The notes under the pieces: generated by a model
Database searches by the model: none
What the model was told of the DNA's origin: nothing
Seen by the model: only the letters and a program-made list of their open reading frames with translations
Program-made: the position numbers and the translations under genes
Source of the DNA: Flammeovirgaceae bacterium
GTDB lineage: Bacteria > Bacteroidota > Bacteroidia > Cytophagales > Cyclobacteriaceae
Assembly (NCBI GenBank): GCA_021299455.1
Contig: JAJTGQ010000005.1
Coordinates: 1 to 54,875, forward strand
DNA length: 54,875 nucleotides
Direction of reading: 5' to 3'
Part shown: one piece after another, positions 17,439-26,020 of the stretch
How the letters are laid out: each line of letters opens with the position of its first letter
How positions within the stretch are numbered: the first letter of the stretch is position 1

Positions 17439-19852
17439 TCGGCAGAACCGGCCCTATCGTGTATTTTGATTTTGGATAGATCGATTGCTTCGTCTTCTTC
17501 TTCACCATAGAATCCAGGATCGAAATCATCGATCAGCAGCTTCTCTGCTTTTGATTTTTTAGGTTTGTCAAAAGTCATAATGAGCGCAGGAAGTAAAATG
17601 AGATTGGTGAACATAGAAATCACTAGTGTAGTAGAAGTAAGCACTCCTAGTGCTATGGTTCCTCCAAAAGAAGAAAAAGCAAATAAAATAAATCCAGCAA
17701 ATAGCACAATAGAAGTATAAATAATACTCTTGCCCGTCTCCATGATACTCTCACTCACCGAAACCGGAACAAAGAATCCATTGGCCAATTGTTCTTGTCT
17801 GTACTTCGCCAAAAAACGAATTGAGTTATCCACTGATATACCAAACGTGATACTGAAAATTAATGCGGTGCTTGGCTTCAAAGGTATTCCCAAATAGCCC
17901 ATGATACCGGCTGTAATCATCAACGCAATCACATTCGGCACTAATGAAATGATGATCATTCGCACGTTTGAGAACAACATGGCCATCGACAAGGTGATCA
18001 GTATAAAGGCGAGTAGCAAACTCTCTTTCAAATTATCAATCAAAAATTTATTTCCCTTTATAAATAACTTAGTTGTTCCAGTTACGCTTGTCTGAATATT
18101 TGTGCCCCCAAAAATTTGATTCATGCGTGGTTCAATCACCTCATGCACCAAAGAATCTAACCGCTTAGAGCCAATGTCTGCAATCTGCATGGAGATGCGC
18201 ATTTTGGTGAAAGTCGAATCCACAAAAGATTTTAGCAGCCCCGTGTTGTCTGTCTGTCCTTTCATGTAACGGAGGATATATCCACTCTCGGCTTTACTTG
18301 GTAGCGCGTATTTTTCCGGATTGTAATTGTAGAAGGCTTGCTTCGATGCTTTCACCAAGCTAATAACAGACACAGGGCGAGACACCACAGAAATCGAGTC
18401 AATAAAACTCTCAAACTCATCTATCTTCTCTAGATTCTTGATGTTCAAAACACCCCTTCGCTTACCCGTATTTACTTCTATCTCTAATGGCAGAATACCA
18501 CTGAAGTTGCTTTCAAAAAATTGAAGATCTTTTTTGATCTGACTTCCTTCAGGCACATCATCCATCATAAAAGAGATCGACTCCAGGCGCAACATACCAA
18601 ATGCAGCAACAATCGTAATAGCTAACGAAGTAAAGTAAATAGCCGGACGGTACCGATGCACGATAATGTCCACATAAAACAAAAAGGAACCCAGTATTTT
18701 AAAATTGAGATGGCGCAAGTGCTTTGGCGTGGGCTCAGGTAGCCAGGAAAAAATACCGGGTATCATAATCAGGCTCACCACAAACAACGCCATGATATTG
18801 ATGCCCGCAACAATCCCGAATTCGCGCAACACCAAAATATCTGTTGTAAGTAATGTCAAGAAGCCAATGGCAACGGTGAGGTTAGTGAGGAACATGGCCA
18901 AGCCCATTTTATTTACAACAGCCGCTATCGCTTCCTCTTTATCTCTTCGTTTGGCAAATTCTAAATGATATTTATTAAGTAGGTAGATCGCATTCGTTAT
19001 CCCGATAGTAACAATAACGGGAGGAATCAGGCCGCTCAACAATGTAATTTTGTAACCGAACAATGCCAGCGTACCCATCACCCACACCACCACAATTCCA
19101 ATAATAATCATCGAGAACAAGACAGCACGGAATGATCGAAAAAAGAAAAACATGATAACGCCCGTTACCAATGCGGAGAGGTATAAGAAAATCTGCATTT
19201 CCTTTCTCACCTCCGTGGCCATCATCGCACGAATGAAAGGAAGACCCGCATATCGCAATTGAATGCCCGTGTCTTTTGCAAACTGATCGCCCAACTCAAC
19301 CAAGGCTTTTGTCATCGCAATGCGCTTAGACGAATTCATCACTTCTTTGGTGATCGAGATCAACATCATGGTTGCGCCATTCTCTTGATTAACGATCTGC
19401 CCCATATAAAACTTCTGGTTCCGAATAGCTCCCATTAGGCTGTCGAGCTGGGCTTGATCTTTGATCTGTTTCGGGTAGTGACCGTCTAAGTAGAAACGGG
19501 TATTGGCCGTGTCTTTTCGAATGATTTTTACTTCAGGTAAACTCAATAGATCATTTACGCCTGGAATTTCACGAATGGCTTTGTTCAACTCGCGAAAACG
19601 ATTGAAATTATCGAGTGTATAAATGGCACTATCCCGCAAACCAACGGCTATGATGTTGCCATCTTCCCCAAACTGGGCTTTGAATTTCTGGAGAAAGACC
19701 ATTTCGGGGTCATCTAAAGGCACCGTACGAGCCAGGTCATAACTCATCTGTACTTTAGTGGCATGGTAGCCCATAAATACGGTGATGAGCAGGATAATTC
19801 CGATGAGTGTTAACCTGAACTTAATAATGAATTGAGCGATGCGTGTCCACAT
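17435..19852 (-). CDS. MMPL/RND-superfamily exporter
   Basis: The 805-residue protein has the duplicated RND/MMPL layout. Each half starts with one membrane helix, then a large periplasmic loop (about 30-230 and 430-630), then a five-helix bundle. Characteristic segments are MSYDLARTVPLDDPEMVFLQ after the first helix, GLIPPVIVTIGITNAIYLLN in bundle 1 and ALIFSITFGISVDNSIRFLAKYR in bundle 2 (the G-x-x-x-D motif). It resembles predicted lipid/hopanoid or fatty-acid exporters more than drug pumps; the substrate is unknown. The hydrophilic C terminus carries an acidic patch (DDFDPGFYGEEEDEA). It is coupled to the CPBP gene by a 4-base overlap and lies 46 bases downstream of the sterol-desaturase-like gene. 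Confidence 0.9.
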   Translation of the reverse strand: MWTRIAQFIIKFRLTLIGIILLITVFMGYHATKVQMSYDLARTVPLDDPEMVFLQKFKAQFGEDGNIIAVGLRDSAIYTLDNFNRFRELNKAIREIPGVNDLLSLPEVKIIRKDTANTRFYLDGHYPKQIKDQAQLDSLMGAIRNQKFYMGQIVNQENGATMMLISITKEVMNSSKRIAMTKALVELGDQFAKDTGIQLRYAGLPFIRAMMATEVRKEMQIFLYLSALVTGVIMFFFFRSFRAVLFSMIIIGIVVVWVMGTLALFGYKITLLSGLIPPVIVTIGITNAIYLLNKYHLEFAKRRDKEEAIAAVVNKMGLAMFLTNLTVAIGFLTLLTTDILVLREFGIVAGINIMALFVVSLIMIPGIFSWLPEPTPKHLRHLNFKILGSFLFYVDIIVHRYRPAIYFTSLAITIVAAFGMLRLESISFMMDDVPEGSQIKKDLQFFESNFSGILPLEIEVNTGKRRGVLNIKNLEKIDEFESFIDSISVVSRPVSVISLVKASKQAFYNYNPEKYALPSKAESGYILRYMKGQTDNTGLLKSFVDSTFTKMRISMQIADIGSKRLDSLVHEVIEPRMNQIFGGTNIQTSVTGTTKLFIKGNKFLIDNLKESLLLAFILITLSMAMLFSNVRMIIISLVPNVIALMITAGIMGYLGIPLKPSTALIFSITFGISVDNSIRFLAKYRQEQLANGFFVPVSVSESIMETGKSIIYTSIVLFAGFILFAFSSFGGTIALGVLTSTTLVISMFTNLILLPALIMTFDKPKKSKAEKLLIDDFDPGFYGEEEDEAIDLSKIKIHDRAGSAE

Positions 19853-19898
19853 ATACGACCAAATCTAAGGAATTTTACGGTCTAAGAAACTGGAATTT

Positions 19899-21167
19899 TC
19901 AGGCGATTGAAAGTCGATCTGCTTTGCCCCGTTGCTGTAGCGCGAAGAAAACGGTGGCACTGAATGACAACGCGAAGTAGAAAATTAAAACGGGCACTAT
20001 GAATTCAAAAAACCGACTCGCCCCAAACCAATCTCCTTGCTGAAAGATGATATAAATACCCAACACAACTCGAATGCCTTCCCAAAAAATAGCCGAAAAA
20101 TTTTTGTCCATCAAATCCGTGAGTGCATAAACCGTTAGAAAAATAAACGCACCATAGATGAACATATTAGGGTTGCCAATTTTGGCAATGTTGCCAAACA
20201 GATAACTCAGAAATAGTAACAACACGAGCATTTGCATCCAGCTCCAAGCCATCAATCCCTTTACATTAGCAGGGTCATATTTTTGAAAATGATACACGTC
20301 TTTGATTTTTTCAACCGGGTATTTTTTTGCTACATCAGCTGGTCGCCAACCCAATGGCATAAACCATATTTTAAATTTGTCCTCAAGGCGCTCAGCTCTC
20401 CACGCGTCTTTGATCAATAGCCATAAGTGCATGAAGTTTATCTTGATCGGATTCCATGTTTGAACGGGGCGAGTAACTCCATACACTGCTGGCACAGTCG
20501 GCATTTCTTCCTGATAGGTTCCAAACAACTTATCCCAAAAGATAAAAATCTGCCCGTAATTTTTATCCAAATATTCAGTGTTGATAGCATGATGCACGCG
20601 ATGGTGCGAAGGGGTCACAATGATTTTTTCTAAAAAGCCCATTCGTCCAATGTGCTGCGTGTGATACCAGAATTGAGCAAACAAATGAAGTGGTGCTACG
20701 ATCGCTATTACTTCTTGCGGAACTCCCAAAAAAGCAGCCGGTAACAAGAAAATGGCAAATATTTTTAGAATAGATGAAATGCTTTGCCGTAAGGCACAGG
20801 CTAGATTAAATTCTTCACTGCTGTGATGCACGATGTGATTGTTCCAGAACAAATTATATTCATGAGCAATGCGGTGAACCCAGTAGCCGGCAAAATCTAA
20901 GGCAATAAAAGCAATGGCATAAGTGATCCAGCCTGACGGGACATGCACGACAGCCACTTTGTCCATCAGCCAGCCGTAGGAAATAATAACAACACTTAAC
21001 CCCAAAACATCTTTCGTCACGTTAGTCATGCCCGAACTAAGGCTCGAAAGCATGTCGTTAGTGCGAACCGTGTCATTGCCTTTACGCCAGCCCCACCATT
21101 TTTCAAATAATACCAACACCAGAAAGGAGGGCATCGCATAGAGTAGAATTCGTCCGTAAGTTTCCAT
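19899..21167 (-). CDS. Sterol desaturase/fatty acid hydroxylase family membrane enzyme
   Basis: A 422-residue integral membrane di-iron oxygenase-type protein. Histidine boxes are visible in HRIAHEYN (about 96-103), HIVHHSSEEFN (about 110-120) and TPSHHRVHHAINTEY (about 183-197), the expected H-x3-H, H-x2-HH and HH-x2-HH pattern. About four helices precede and flank the boxes, and an extra C-terminal block of about 130 residues adds further helices. It would hydroxylate or desaturate a membrane lipid; the lipid is not identifiable. It is followed on the same strand by the MMPL exporter, which makes a shared role in lipid modification and export plausible but unproven. Confidence 0.92.
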   Translation of the reverse strand: METYGRILLYAMPSFLVLVLFEKWWGWRKGNDTVRTNDMLSSLSSGMTNVTKDVLGLSVVIISYGWLMDKVAVVHVPSGWITYAIAFIALDFAGYWVHRIAHEYNLFWNNHIVHHSSEEFNLACALRQSISSILKIFAIFLLPAAFLGVPQEVIAIVAPLHLFAQFWYHTQHIGRMGFLEKIIVTPSHHRVHHAINTEYLDKNYGQIFIFWDKLFGTYQEEMPTVPAVYGVTRPVQTWNPIKINFMHLWLLIKDAWRAERLEDKFKIWFMPLGWRPADVAKKYPVEKIKDVYHFQKYDPANVKGLMAWSWMQMLVLLLFLSYLFGNIAKIGNPNMFIYGAFIFLTVYALTDLMDKNFSAIFWEGIRVVLGIYIIFQQGDWFGASRFFEFIVPVLIFYFALSFSATVFFALQQRGKADRLSIA

Positions 21168-21193
21168 CAGTCGTTAAAACTGCAAAATTCTAT

Positions 21194-22522
21194 TTAATTG
21201 GAAAAGCCCTTGATCGTTCGAAAAAGCGAAAGTGCGTGGCGATCAGTCAGGCCTGAAACGAAATCAATTACGTTTCTTAAAACACCATAAGTGTCATTTG
21301 GGTTTTGCTCGATGCTATACCGGACTTCTTCAGGCAGCAACAAAACTAGGTTGGCATATTTTCTTGATTCATTTTTGTTTGCCAAATGAAAACCAGCGAT
21401 GACAAATTCGCTCAACAGTCCGGGCAACACTTCATGACCAGATGCTTCAATCTGAACCACATGCCTGGATCGGTAAATTTTCTCGACAGATACGTTTCCG
21501 ATTGAGTCTAAAGCTGGCTTAGACGGGCAAACGTCTGTCAAAGCAATGTCAAATTTGCAATCCAAAATCGCTTGTTCCTCAGAAAGAAAAATTTCGGTGC
21601 ATTCGTCAACCAACTTACCGATGGCCAAAGCTCGCAGTACGCCTAGCTTTTCATTTAAGCTGATGTGTTTCTTCAATTTTTCCGTGTTGAATTGACTTCC
21701 CAATATGGATGCCATCATATCCACCGTTTCATCAAAATCGACTAACCCCATTCGGCAACCATCCTCCAGGTCAATAATGTTATAGCATATATCATCGGCA
21801 GCCTCCACCAAAAATGCGAGTGGGTGACGACACCAAACTGTTTTGCCCGCAGGTAGTAATCCTAACTGATCTGCTGCCCTGCTGAAATAGTCTTCTTCTG
21901 ATTGAAAGAATCCGAATTTCTTTTGACTCTTTTTTGATTTATTTCGTGATGGGAATAACGCAGGGCAAGGATATTTTGTAAACGCCCCCAAAGTGGCCGC
22001 TGTTAACTTCAATCCATATTCCTTCTTATTCAATAAACGAAACCCTTGTGCATTGCCTTCAAATTTGATCAAGTCATTCCACTCTGCCTCACTTACTTTT
22101 TCTTTGAATTGCTTTCCATACGAGTCATGCAGAAAAAAATCAGAAAGAGCATCCTCTCCCGCATGACCAAACGGTGGATTTCCTAAATCATGCGCCAACG
22201 AAGCTGCCGCTACGATCGCTCCGAAATCAAAAAGAGAAAAATCAGATTGCAATTGGGGATGTCGTTGCAGAATTATCTCTCCCACCCGTTTGCCTAATGA
22301 GCGACCTACACTGGATACTTCCAGACTATGTGTTAACCTTGTATGTACGAAGTCATGCTCAGGTAGCGGATGTACCTGTGTTTTATCCTGAAGCCTTCTA
22401 AATGGATGGCTAAAAATAATGCGATCATAGTCTTGCTCAAAAGCACTACGCGAAGGTTCGTTAACGCCTGACTTTTGATCGAGTCGCTGCGGAGAGAGAA
22501 GCTGAGACCAGATCATTGTCAT
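21194..22522 (-). CDS. dgt: Deoxyguanosinetriphosphate triphosphohydrolase (dGTPase)
   Basis: An HD-domain dNTP triphosphohydrolase of 442 residues that cleaves dGTP to deoxyguanosine and tripolyphosphate. Key segments are FRRLQDKTQVHPLPEHDFVHTRLTHSLE (first His near residue 60), AAASLAHDLGNPPFGHAGE with the metal-binding HD pair (about 110-127), and FLVEAADDICYNIIDLEDG with the further Asp ligand (near 230). The length is typical of type I dGTPases. The ATG overlaps the stop of the scramblase-like gene by 4 bases; a second ATG six bases later is an alternative start. Confidence 0.95.
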   Translation of the reverse strand: MTMIWSQLLSPQRLDQKSGVNEPSRSAFEQDYDRIIFSHPFRRLQDKTQVHPLPEHDFVHTRLTHSLEVSSVGRSLGKRVGEIILQRHPQLQSDFSLFDFGAIVAAASLAHDLGNPPFGHAGEDALSDFFLHDSYGKQFKEKVSEAEWNDLIKFEGNAQGFRLLNKKEYGLKLTAATLGAFTKYPCPALFPSRNKSKKSQKKFGFFQSEEDYFSRAADQLGLLPAGKTVWCRHPLAFLVEAADDICYNIIDLEDGCRMGLVDFDETVDMMASILGSQFNTEKLKKHISLNEKLGVLRALAIGKLVDECTEIFLSEEQAILDCKFDIALTDVCPSKPALDSIGNVSVEKIYRSRHVVQIEASGHEVLPGLLSEFVIAGFHLANKNESRKYANLVLLLPEEVRYSIEQNPNDTYGVLRNVIDFVSGLTDRHALSLFRTIKGFSN

Positions 22523-23109
22523 TCCTTCAATACCAAATCAATACACATCACGGCTGACAATATCAACATCCTCAACGGGTGATCAGCGGGCACTTCCGAA
22601 CTGATTTGCAAAATATAATTATCTGCCGAAGTGAAAAGTTCCTTTCCAAGGCCACTCCACTTTTTTGTCACTGTTGCAAACTCTTTTCCGTCATTGGAAA
22701 TAAATTTAAAATCCCAACTCGTCCATTTTCCCTTCAACATACAAAGAGGGCGTTCACTAGCATCCAACACTTGAAATTTCCCTCCAATAGAAAAGAGTTT
22801 TTGCTTAAATTTTCCAATTACATTGTTTCGTTCATCCACCACTTCTACGTTGGACAAAAATATGGAGATGCCCCTGCGAACGGTCAAAATCTTTTGGCCC
22901 TCTGGGGTCTTGATCTCCATGTTAAAGGGAGTCATCCGCTTGTAATCCGTGAAGCGAAACATCTTGGTAAAAAAGCCAAGCCCTTCTTCCCGGCATTGTA
23001 ATACAACTTGTTTTGAGTCCGGATCGATAATATCAAAGCTATTGGCGGCCTTAAAGATTTTAACATGCTCTTTTACGAAGAAGAGGTTTTTATTAATAGA
23101 AGGGTGCAT
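22519..23109 (-). CDS. Phospholipid scramblase-related (LURP1/tubby-like fold) protein
   Basis: A 196-residue protein without signal peptide. It shows the beta-rich scramblase/LOR pattern: an N-terminal FFVKEHV, repeated short strands such as FDIIDPDSKQVVLQCRE, FNMEIKTPEGQKILTVRRG, VVDERNNVIGKFKQK and FQVLDASERPLCMLKGKW, and a hydrophobic C-terminal helix (PLRMLILSAVMCIDLVL). The strands have the tubby-like rhythm of D-x-x-G/N turns. Bacterial members have no proven scramblase activity, so only the family is claimed. It lies one base downstream of glyS and overlaps dgt by 4 bases, so all three are probably co-transcribed. Confidence 0.8.
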   Translation of the reverse strand: MHPSINKNLFFVKEHVKIFKAANSFDIIDPDSKQVVLQCREEGLGFFTKMFRFTDYKRMTPFNMEIKTPEGQKILTVRRGISIFLSNVEVVDERNNVIGKFKQKLFSIGGKFQVLDASERPLCMLKGKWTSWDFKFISNDGKEFATVTKKWSGLGKELFTSADNYILQISSEVPADHPLRMLILSAVMCIDLVLKE

Positions 23110-23110
23110 A

Positions 23111-24652
23111 TTAGATTTTTTTTAGAAGAGTAGTCATTGAAACTGAATCTTGAATCTTAGATTTTAAGTTTAAAATTGATATTCGCTCCTGCTTCATCGA
23201 ATCCCTATCGCGAATGGTTACGGTATCATCTTGCAGTGTTTGGTGATCGATGGTAATGCAATAGGGTGTACCAATGGCATCCATTCTGCGGTAGCGTTTT
23301 CCAATATTGTCTTTGTCTTCATAGAAGCAACGGAAGTCAAACTTCAAATCATTAAAAATAGATTCTGCTTTCTCTGCTAATCCGTCCTTTTTCATTAAAG
23401 GAAGAATAGCCACTTTGTGTGGAGCCAAAGCTGGGGGAATACGCAGTACTACACGATCAGATCCATCTTCCAACTTTTCTTCGGTATATGCCTTTGATAG
23501 GATGGACAAAAACATCCGATCTAATCCGACAGAGGTTTCAACCACATAGGGAATGTAGTTTTGGTTGTCCTCCGCATCAAAGTATTGCAGCTTTTTTCCG
23601 GAATATTTTTCGTGGCTCTTTAAATCGAAGTCCGTACGACTGTGGATACCTTCCAACTCTTTGAATCCCATGGGAAAATTAAATTGAATATCGCAGGCAG
23701 CATTGGCGTAGTGCGCTAGGTTCAAGTGATTATGAAAGCGATAATTTTCTGCACCGAGACCTAATGTCTGATGCCATCGCATCCTTTTTTCTTTCCAGAA
23801 TTCATACCACTTCATCTCTTCACCCGGCTTCACAAAAAATTGCATCTCCATTTGCTCAAACTCACGCATCCGGAAGATGAATTGACGTGCTACAATTTCA
23901 TTGCGAAATGCTTTTCCTATTTGCGCGATCCCAAAAGGTATTTTTAATCGGCTCGTCTTCTGAACATTCAAGAAATTAACAAAAATGCCTTGTGCGGTTT
24001 CAGGGCGCAAATAGATTTTGTTGGTGTCCTCTGCTAGCGAGCCCATTTCCGTAGAGAACATTAAGTTAAACTGGCGCACGTCTGTCCAGTTTTTTGTGCC
24101 AGAAATAGGATCTGCCACTTCTAGATCGATGATCAAATGCTTCAGAGCCTCCATATTGGAGCTATTCATGGAATCTTTCAGCCGTGTGTTTGCTTCGTCT
24201 ATCTTGTTCTGATACTCCACCACCCGCCCGTTGGTGCTCAGAAACATCGCTTTATCAAAATTCTCAAAACGCTTGGCCGCTTTCTCTACTTCTTTATCAA
24301 TCTTATCTTGAATTTTGGCGATGGCATCCTCCACGAGTACATCTGCCCGGTATCTCTTTTTAGAATCCTTATTATCAACCATCGGGTCGTTAAAAGCATC
24401 TACGTGACCGCTCGCTTTCCAAATAGTGGGGTGCATGAAAATAGCCGAATCGATGCCTACAATATTGTCATGCATCATGGTCATGAACTTCCACCAATAT
24501 TCTTTGATGTTATTTTTAAGCTCAGCCCCGTTTTGCCCGTAGTCATAGACGGCACTCAGCCCGTCATAGATTTCACTGGAAGGAAAAATAAACCCATACT
24601 CCTTGGAATGAGAGATGATATTCTTTAACAGATTGTCTTCTTGATTTGCCAT
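23111..24652 (-). CDS. glyS: Glycyl-tRNA synthetase (alpha-2 type)
   Basis: A 513-residue class II synthetase of the eukaryote/Bacteroidota-like single-subunit type. Evidence: GFIFPSSEIYDGLSAVYDYGQNGAELKNN at the N terminus, LMFSTEMG, YLRPETAQGIFVNF, RNEIVARQFIFRMREFEQMEMQFF (motif 2 with Arg), VVETSVGLDRMFLSIL (motif 3), and a C-terminal anticodon-binding domain (PPALAPHKVAILPL, ending in TVTIRDRDSMKQERI). ATG 24652 (MANQEDNLLK) is preferred over the codon 9 bases upstream because the homologous N terminus starts here. A -7 element ends only 6 bases before it, so the mRNA may be almost leaderless. The last 20 residues are longer than usual. Confidence 0.97.
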   Translation of the reverse strand: MANQEDNLLKNIISHSKEYGFIFPSSEIYDGLSAVYDYGQNGAELKNNIKEYWWKFMTMMHDNIVGIDSAIFMHPTIWKASGHVDAFNDPMVDNKDSKKRYRADVLVEDAIAKIQDKIDKEVEKAAKRFENFDKAMFLSTNGRVVEYQNKIDEANTRLKDSMNSSNMEALKHLIIDLEVADPISGTKNWTDVRQFNLMFSTEMGSLAEDTNKIYLRPETAQGIFVNFLNVQKTSRLKIPFGIAQIGKAFRNEIVARQFIFRMREFEQMEMQFFVKPGEEMKWYEFWKEKRMRWHQTLGLGAENYRFHNHLNLAHYANAACDIQFNFPMGFKELEGIHSRTDFDLKSHEKYSGKKLQYFDAEDNQNYIPYVVETSVGLDRMFLSILSKAYTEEKLEDGSDRVVLRIPPALAPHKVAILPLMKKDGLAEKAESIFNDLKFDFRCFYEDKDNIGKRYRRMDAIGTPYCITIDHQTLQDDTVTIRDRDSMKQERISILNLKSKIQDSVSMTTLLKKI

Positions 24653-24658
24653 AAGTCG

Positions 24659-24666
24659 CAAAGATA
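24659..24666 (-). promoter_or_regulatory. Putative -7 element for glyS giving a near-leaderless mRNA
   Basis: On the minus strand this reads TATCTTTG, a match to TAnnTTTG, with GCG following. It ends 6 bases before the glyS ATG, so a start site about 7 bases downstream would fall at the start codon itself. Confidence 0.4.
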
Positions 24667-24731
24667 TAAATTAGTCGATAGGTGTTTTGTTGGAACGCCC
24701 CGACTGGAGCTCTTTCCCGAAAAAAAATAAA

Positions 24732-26000
24732 TCAAACTGGCCGATTGGGAAGCCGAAAAATAAACGTTGTTCCCTCACCCAACTTGGATTCGAAACGGAT
24801 AACGCCTCCTAATTTTTCGATGGTTTCCTTCACTATAAACAGACCTAAACCAGATCCCTTGGACCTTTCGGTGGCCCGGAAAAACATGGAAAATATTTTT
24901 GACTGATATTGCTCGGCTATTCCAATTCCGTTATCGGTGACGGAAAATTCCGTATCGCTGCCTACCTGGGTCACGCCTATTTTTACAAATCGGTGCTCCT
25001 TACCTGTATCTTGGTATTTTATGGCATTGGAAACCAGGTTATTAAAAATTACTGAAAGTCGTACGGGATCGGTGTTTATGTTCAAACTACTATCGGGAAC
25101 ATCCACTCGGAAGCTTAATTCCAGAGCGCCCTCGTTGTAAATTAGCGTGTCTATGATTTTCTGGAGAAATAATTTTAAGTCGATCTGCTCAGATTGGGTT
25201 TCTTGCCGGCTATTACGAGCATAATCAATAATATCCCGGATGAACCGATCTTGAGTCTCCACCCGGTCTTTGATCATACGAATACAGGACTTGATTTCCG
25301 CCAAATCCTCGGATCGACTCGCGATTTCCGCCAGACCTAAAATGGAACTAAGTGGCGATCGTAGGTCATGCGAAGCTTTATAAACAAAACTATCCAACTC
25401 GGCATTGGTCTTACTCAGCTCATTATTCTGAAGTAAGATTCGCGCTTCCGATTGCGTCACCAACCGATCAAAAAAAATGATTAACAACACACCCATTAAT
25501 AGTGTAATCAAAAAGTTCACGATAAAATAAAAGTGAGCCTGATCGGGCGAGAACTCTTCTGGCTTCAAGATGGCAATCAAAAAAAGAATGAAGCTGATGG
25601 CTGTTAACCCAACCCCTTTCCAGCTCTCTCTGTACCCAAAAACAGCCAACGCGCCAAAACAACTCAATATAAAGTAAAGCGGAGTACCGGTTTGAAGTGG
25701 GTCATGATCGAGCACTGAAAAATAAAAAGCGAGCCCGTTAGACCGAAGGAAGTGTAAATACAAAGCCGTATCAGTCCATCCTTTTCTCAATATCCAAATA
25801 GCGACTATAGAAATAACAAAACCAATGAATAAACTAGTCGGATCTCCTTGCGGATTGAATAAGTTCACGACAAAAAAAAAGAAATCGATGAACATGTACA
25901 TCAGGATGAGGTACCCGCCCAGAATGATCTTGCGTTTTTGCGCCTCTGATTCTATTTTTTGGCTCCCCGAAATAAAAGACGACAATCCCACCGGAAACAA
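24732..26000 (-). CDS. Membrane sensor histidine kinase, paralogue B
   Basis: The 422-residue protein has about six hydrophobic segments in the first 185 residues, a short coiled linker, HisKA with phospho-His in KASHDLRSPLSSILGL (about residue 211), N box FNNLVSNAIKYQD, and G boxes DNGIGIAEQYQ and GSGLGLFIVKETIEKLGG. No receiver domain follows. It is a close paralogue of the kinase 20 bases upstream in the same operon, sharing the motif FFRATERSKGSGLGL / FYRASEKSKGSGLGL and the same overall layout. A stop codon directly precedes the TTG at 26000, so the start must be this TTG, the GTG at 25991 or a later codon. No response regulator is adjacent, so the partner is unknown. Confidence 0.9.
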   Translation of the reverse strand: MFPVGLSSFISGSQKIESEAQKRKIILGGYLILMYMFIDFFFFVVNLFNPQGDPTSLFIGFVISIVAIWILRKGWTDTALYLHFLRSNGLAFYFSVLDHDPLQTGTPLYFILSCFGALAVFGYRESWKGVGLTAISFILFLIAILKPEEFSPDQAHFYFIVNFLITLLMGVLLIIFFDRLVTQSEARILLQNNELSKTNAELDSFVYKASHDLRSPLSSILGLAEIASRSEDLAEIKSCIRMIKDRVETQDRFIRDIIDYARNSRQETQSEQIDLKLFLQKIIDTLIYNEGALELSFRVDVPDSSLNINTDPVRLSVIFNNLVSNAIKYQDTGKEHRFVKIGVTQVGSDTEFSVTDNGIGIAEQYQSKIFSMFFRATERSKGSGLGLFIVKETIEKLGGVIRFESKLGEGTTFIFRLPNRPV

Positions 26001-26020
26001 GTTTTAGTATATGCGATATT

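Noticed and set aside
23140-23190. AATCTTGAATCTTAGATTTTAAG stretch in the glyS 3' end as an inserted repeat
   Set aside because: It is in frame, encodes a plausible C-terminal tail, and only one copy was seen, so a repeat insertion cannot be supported.
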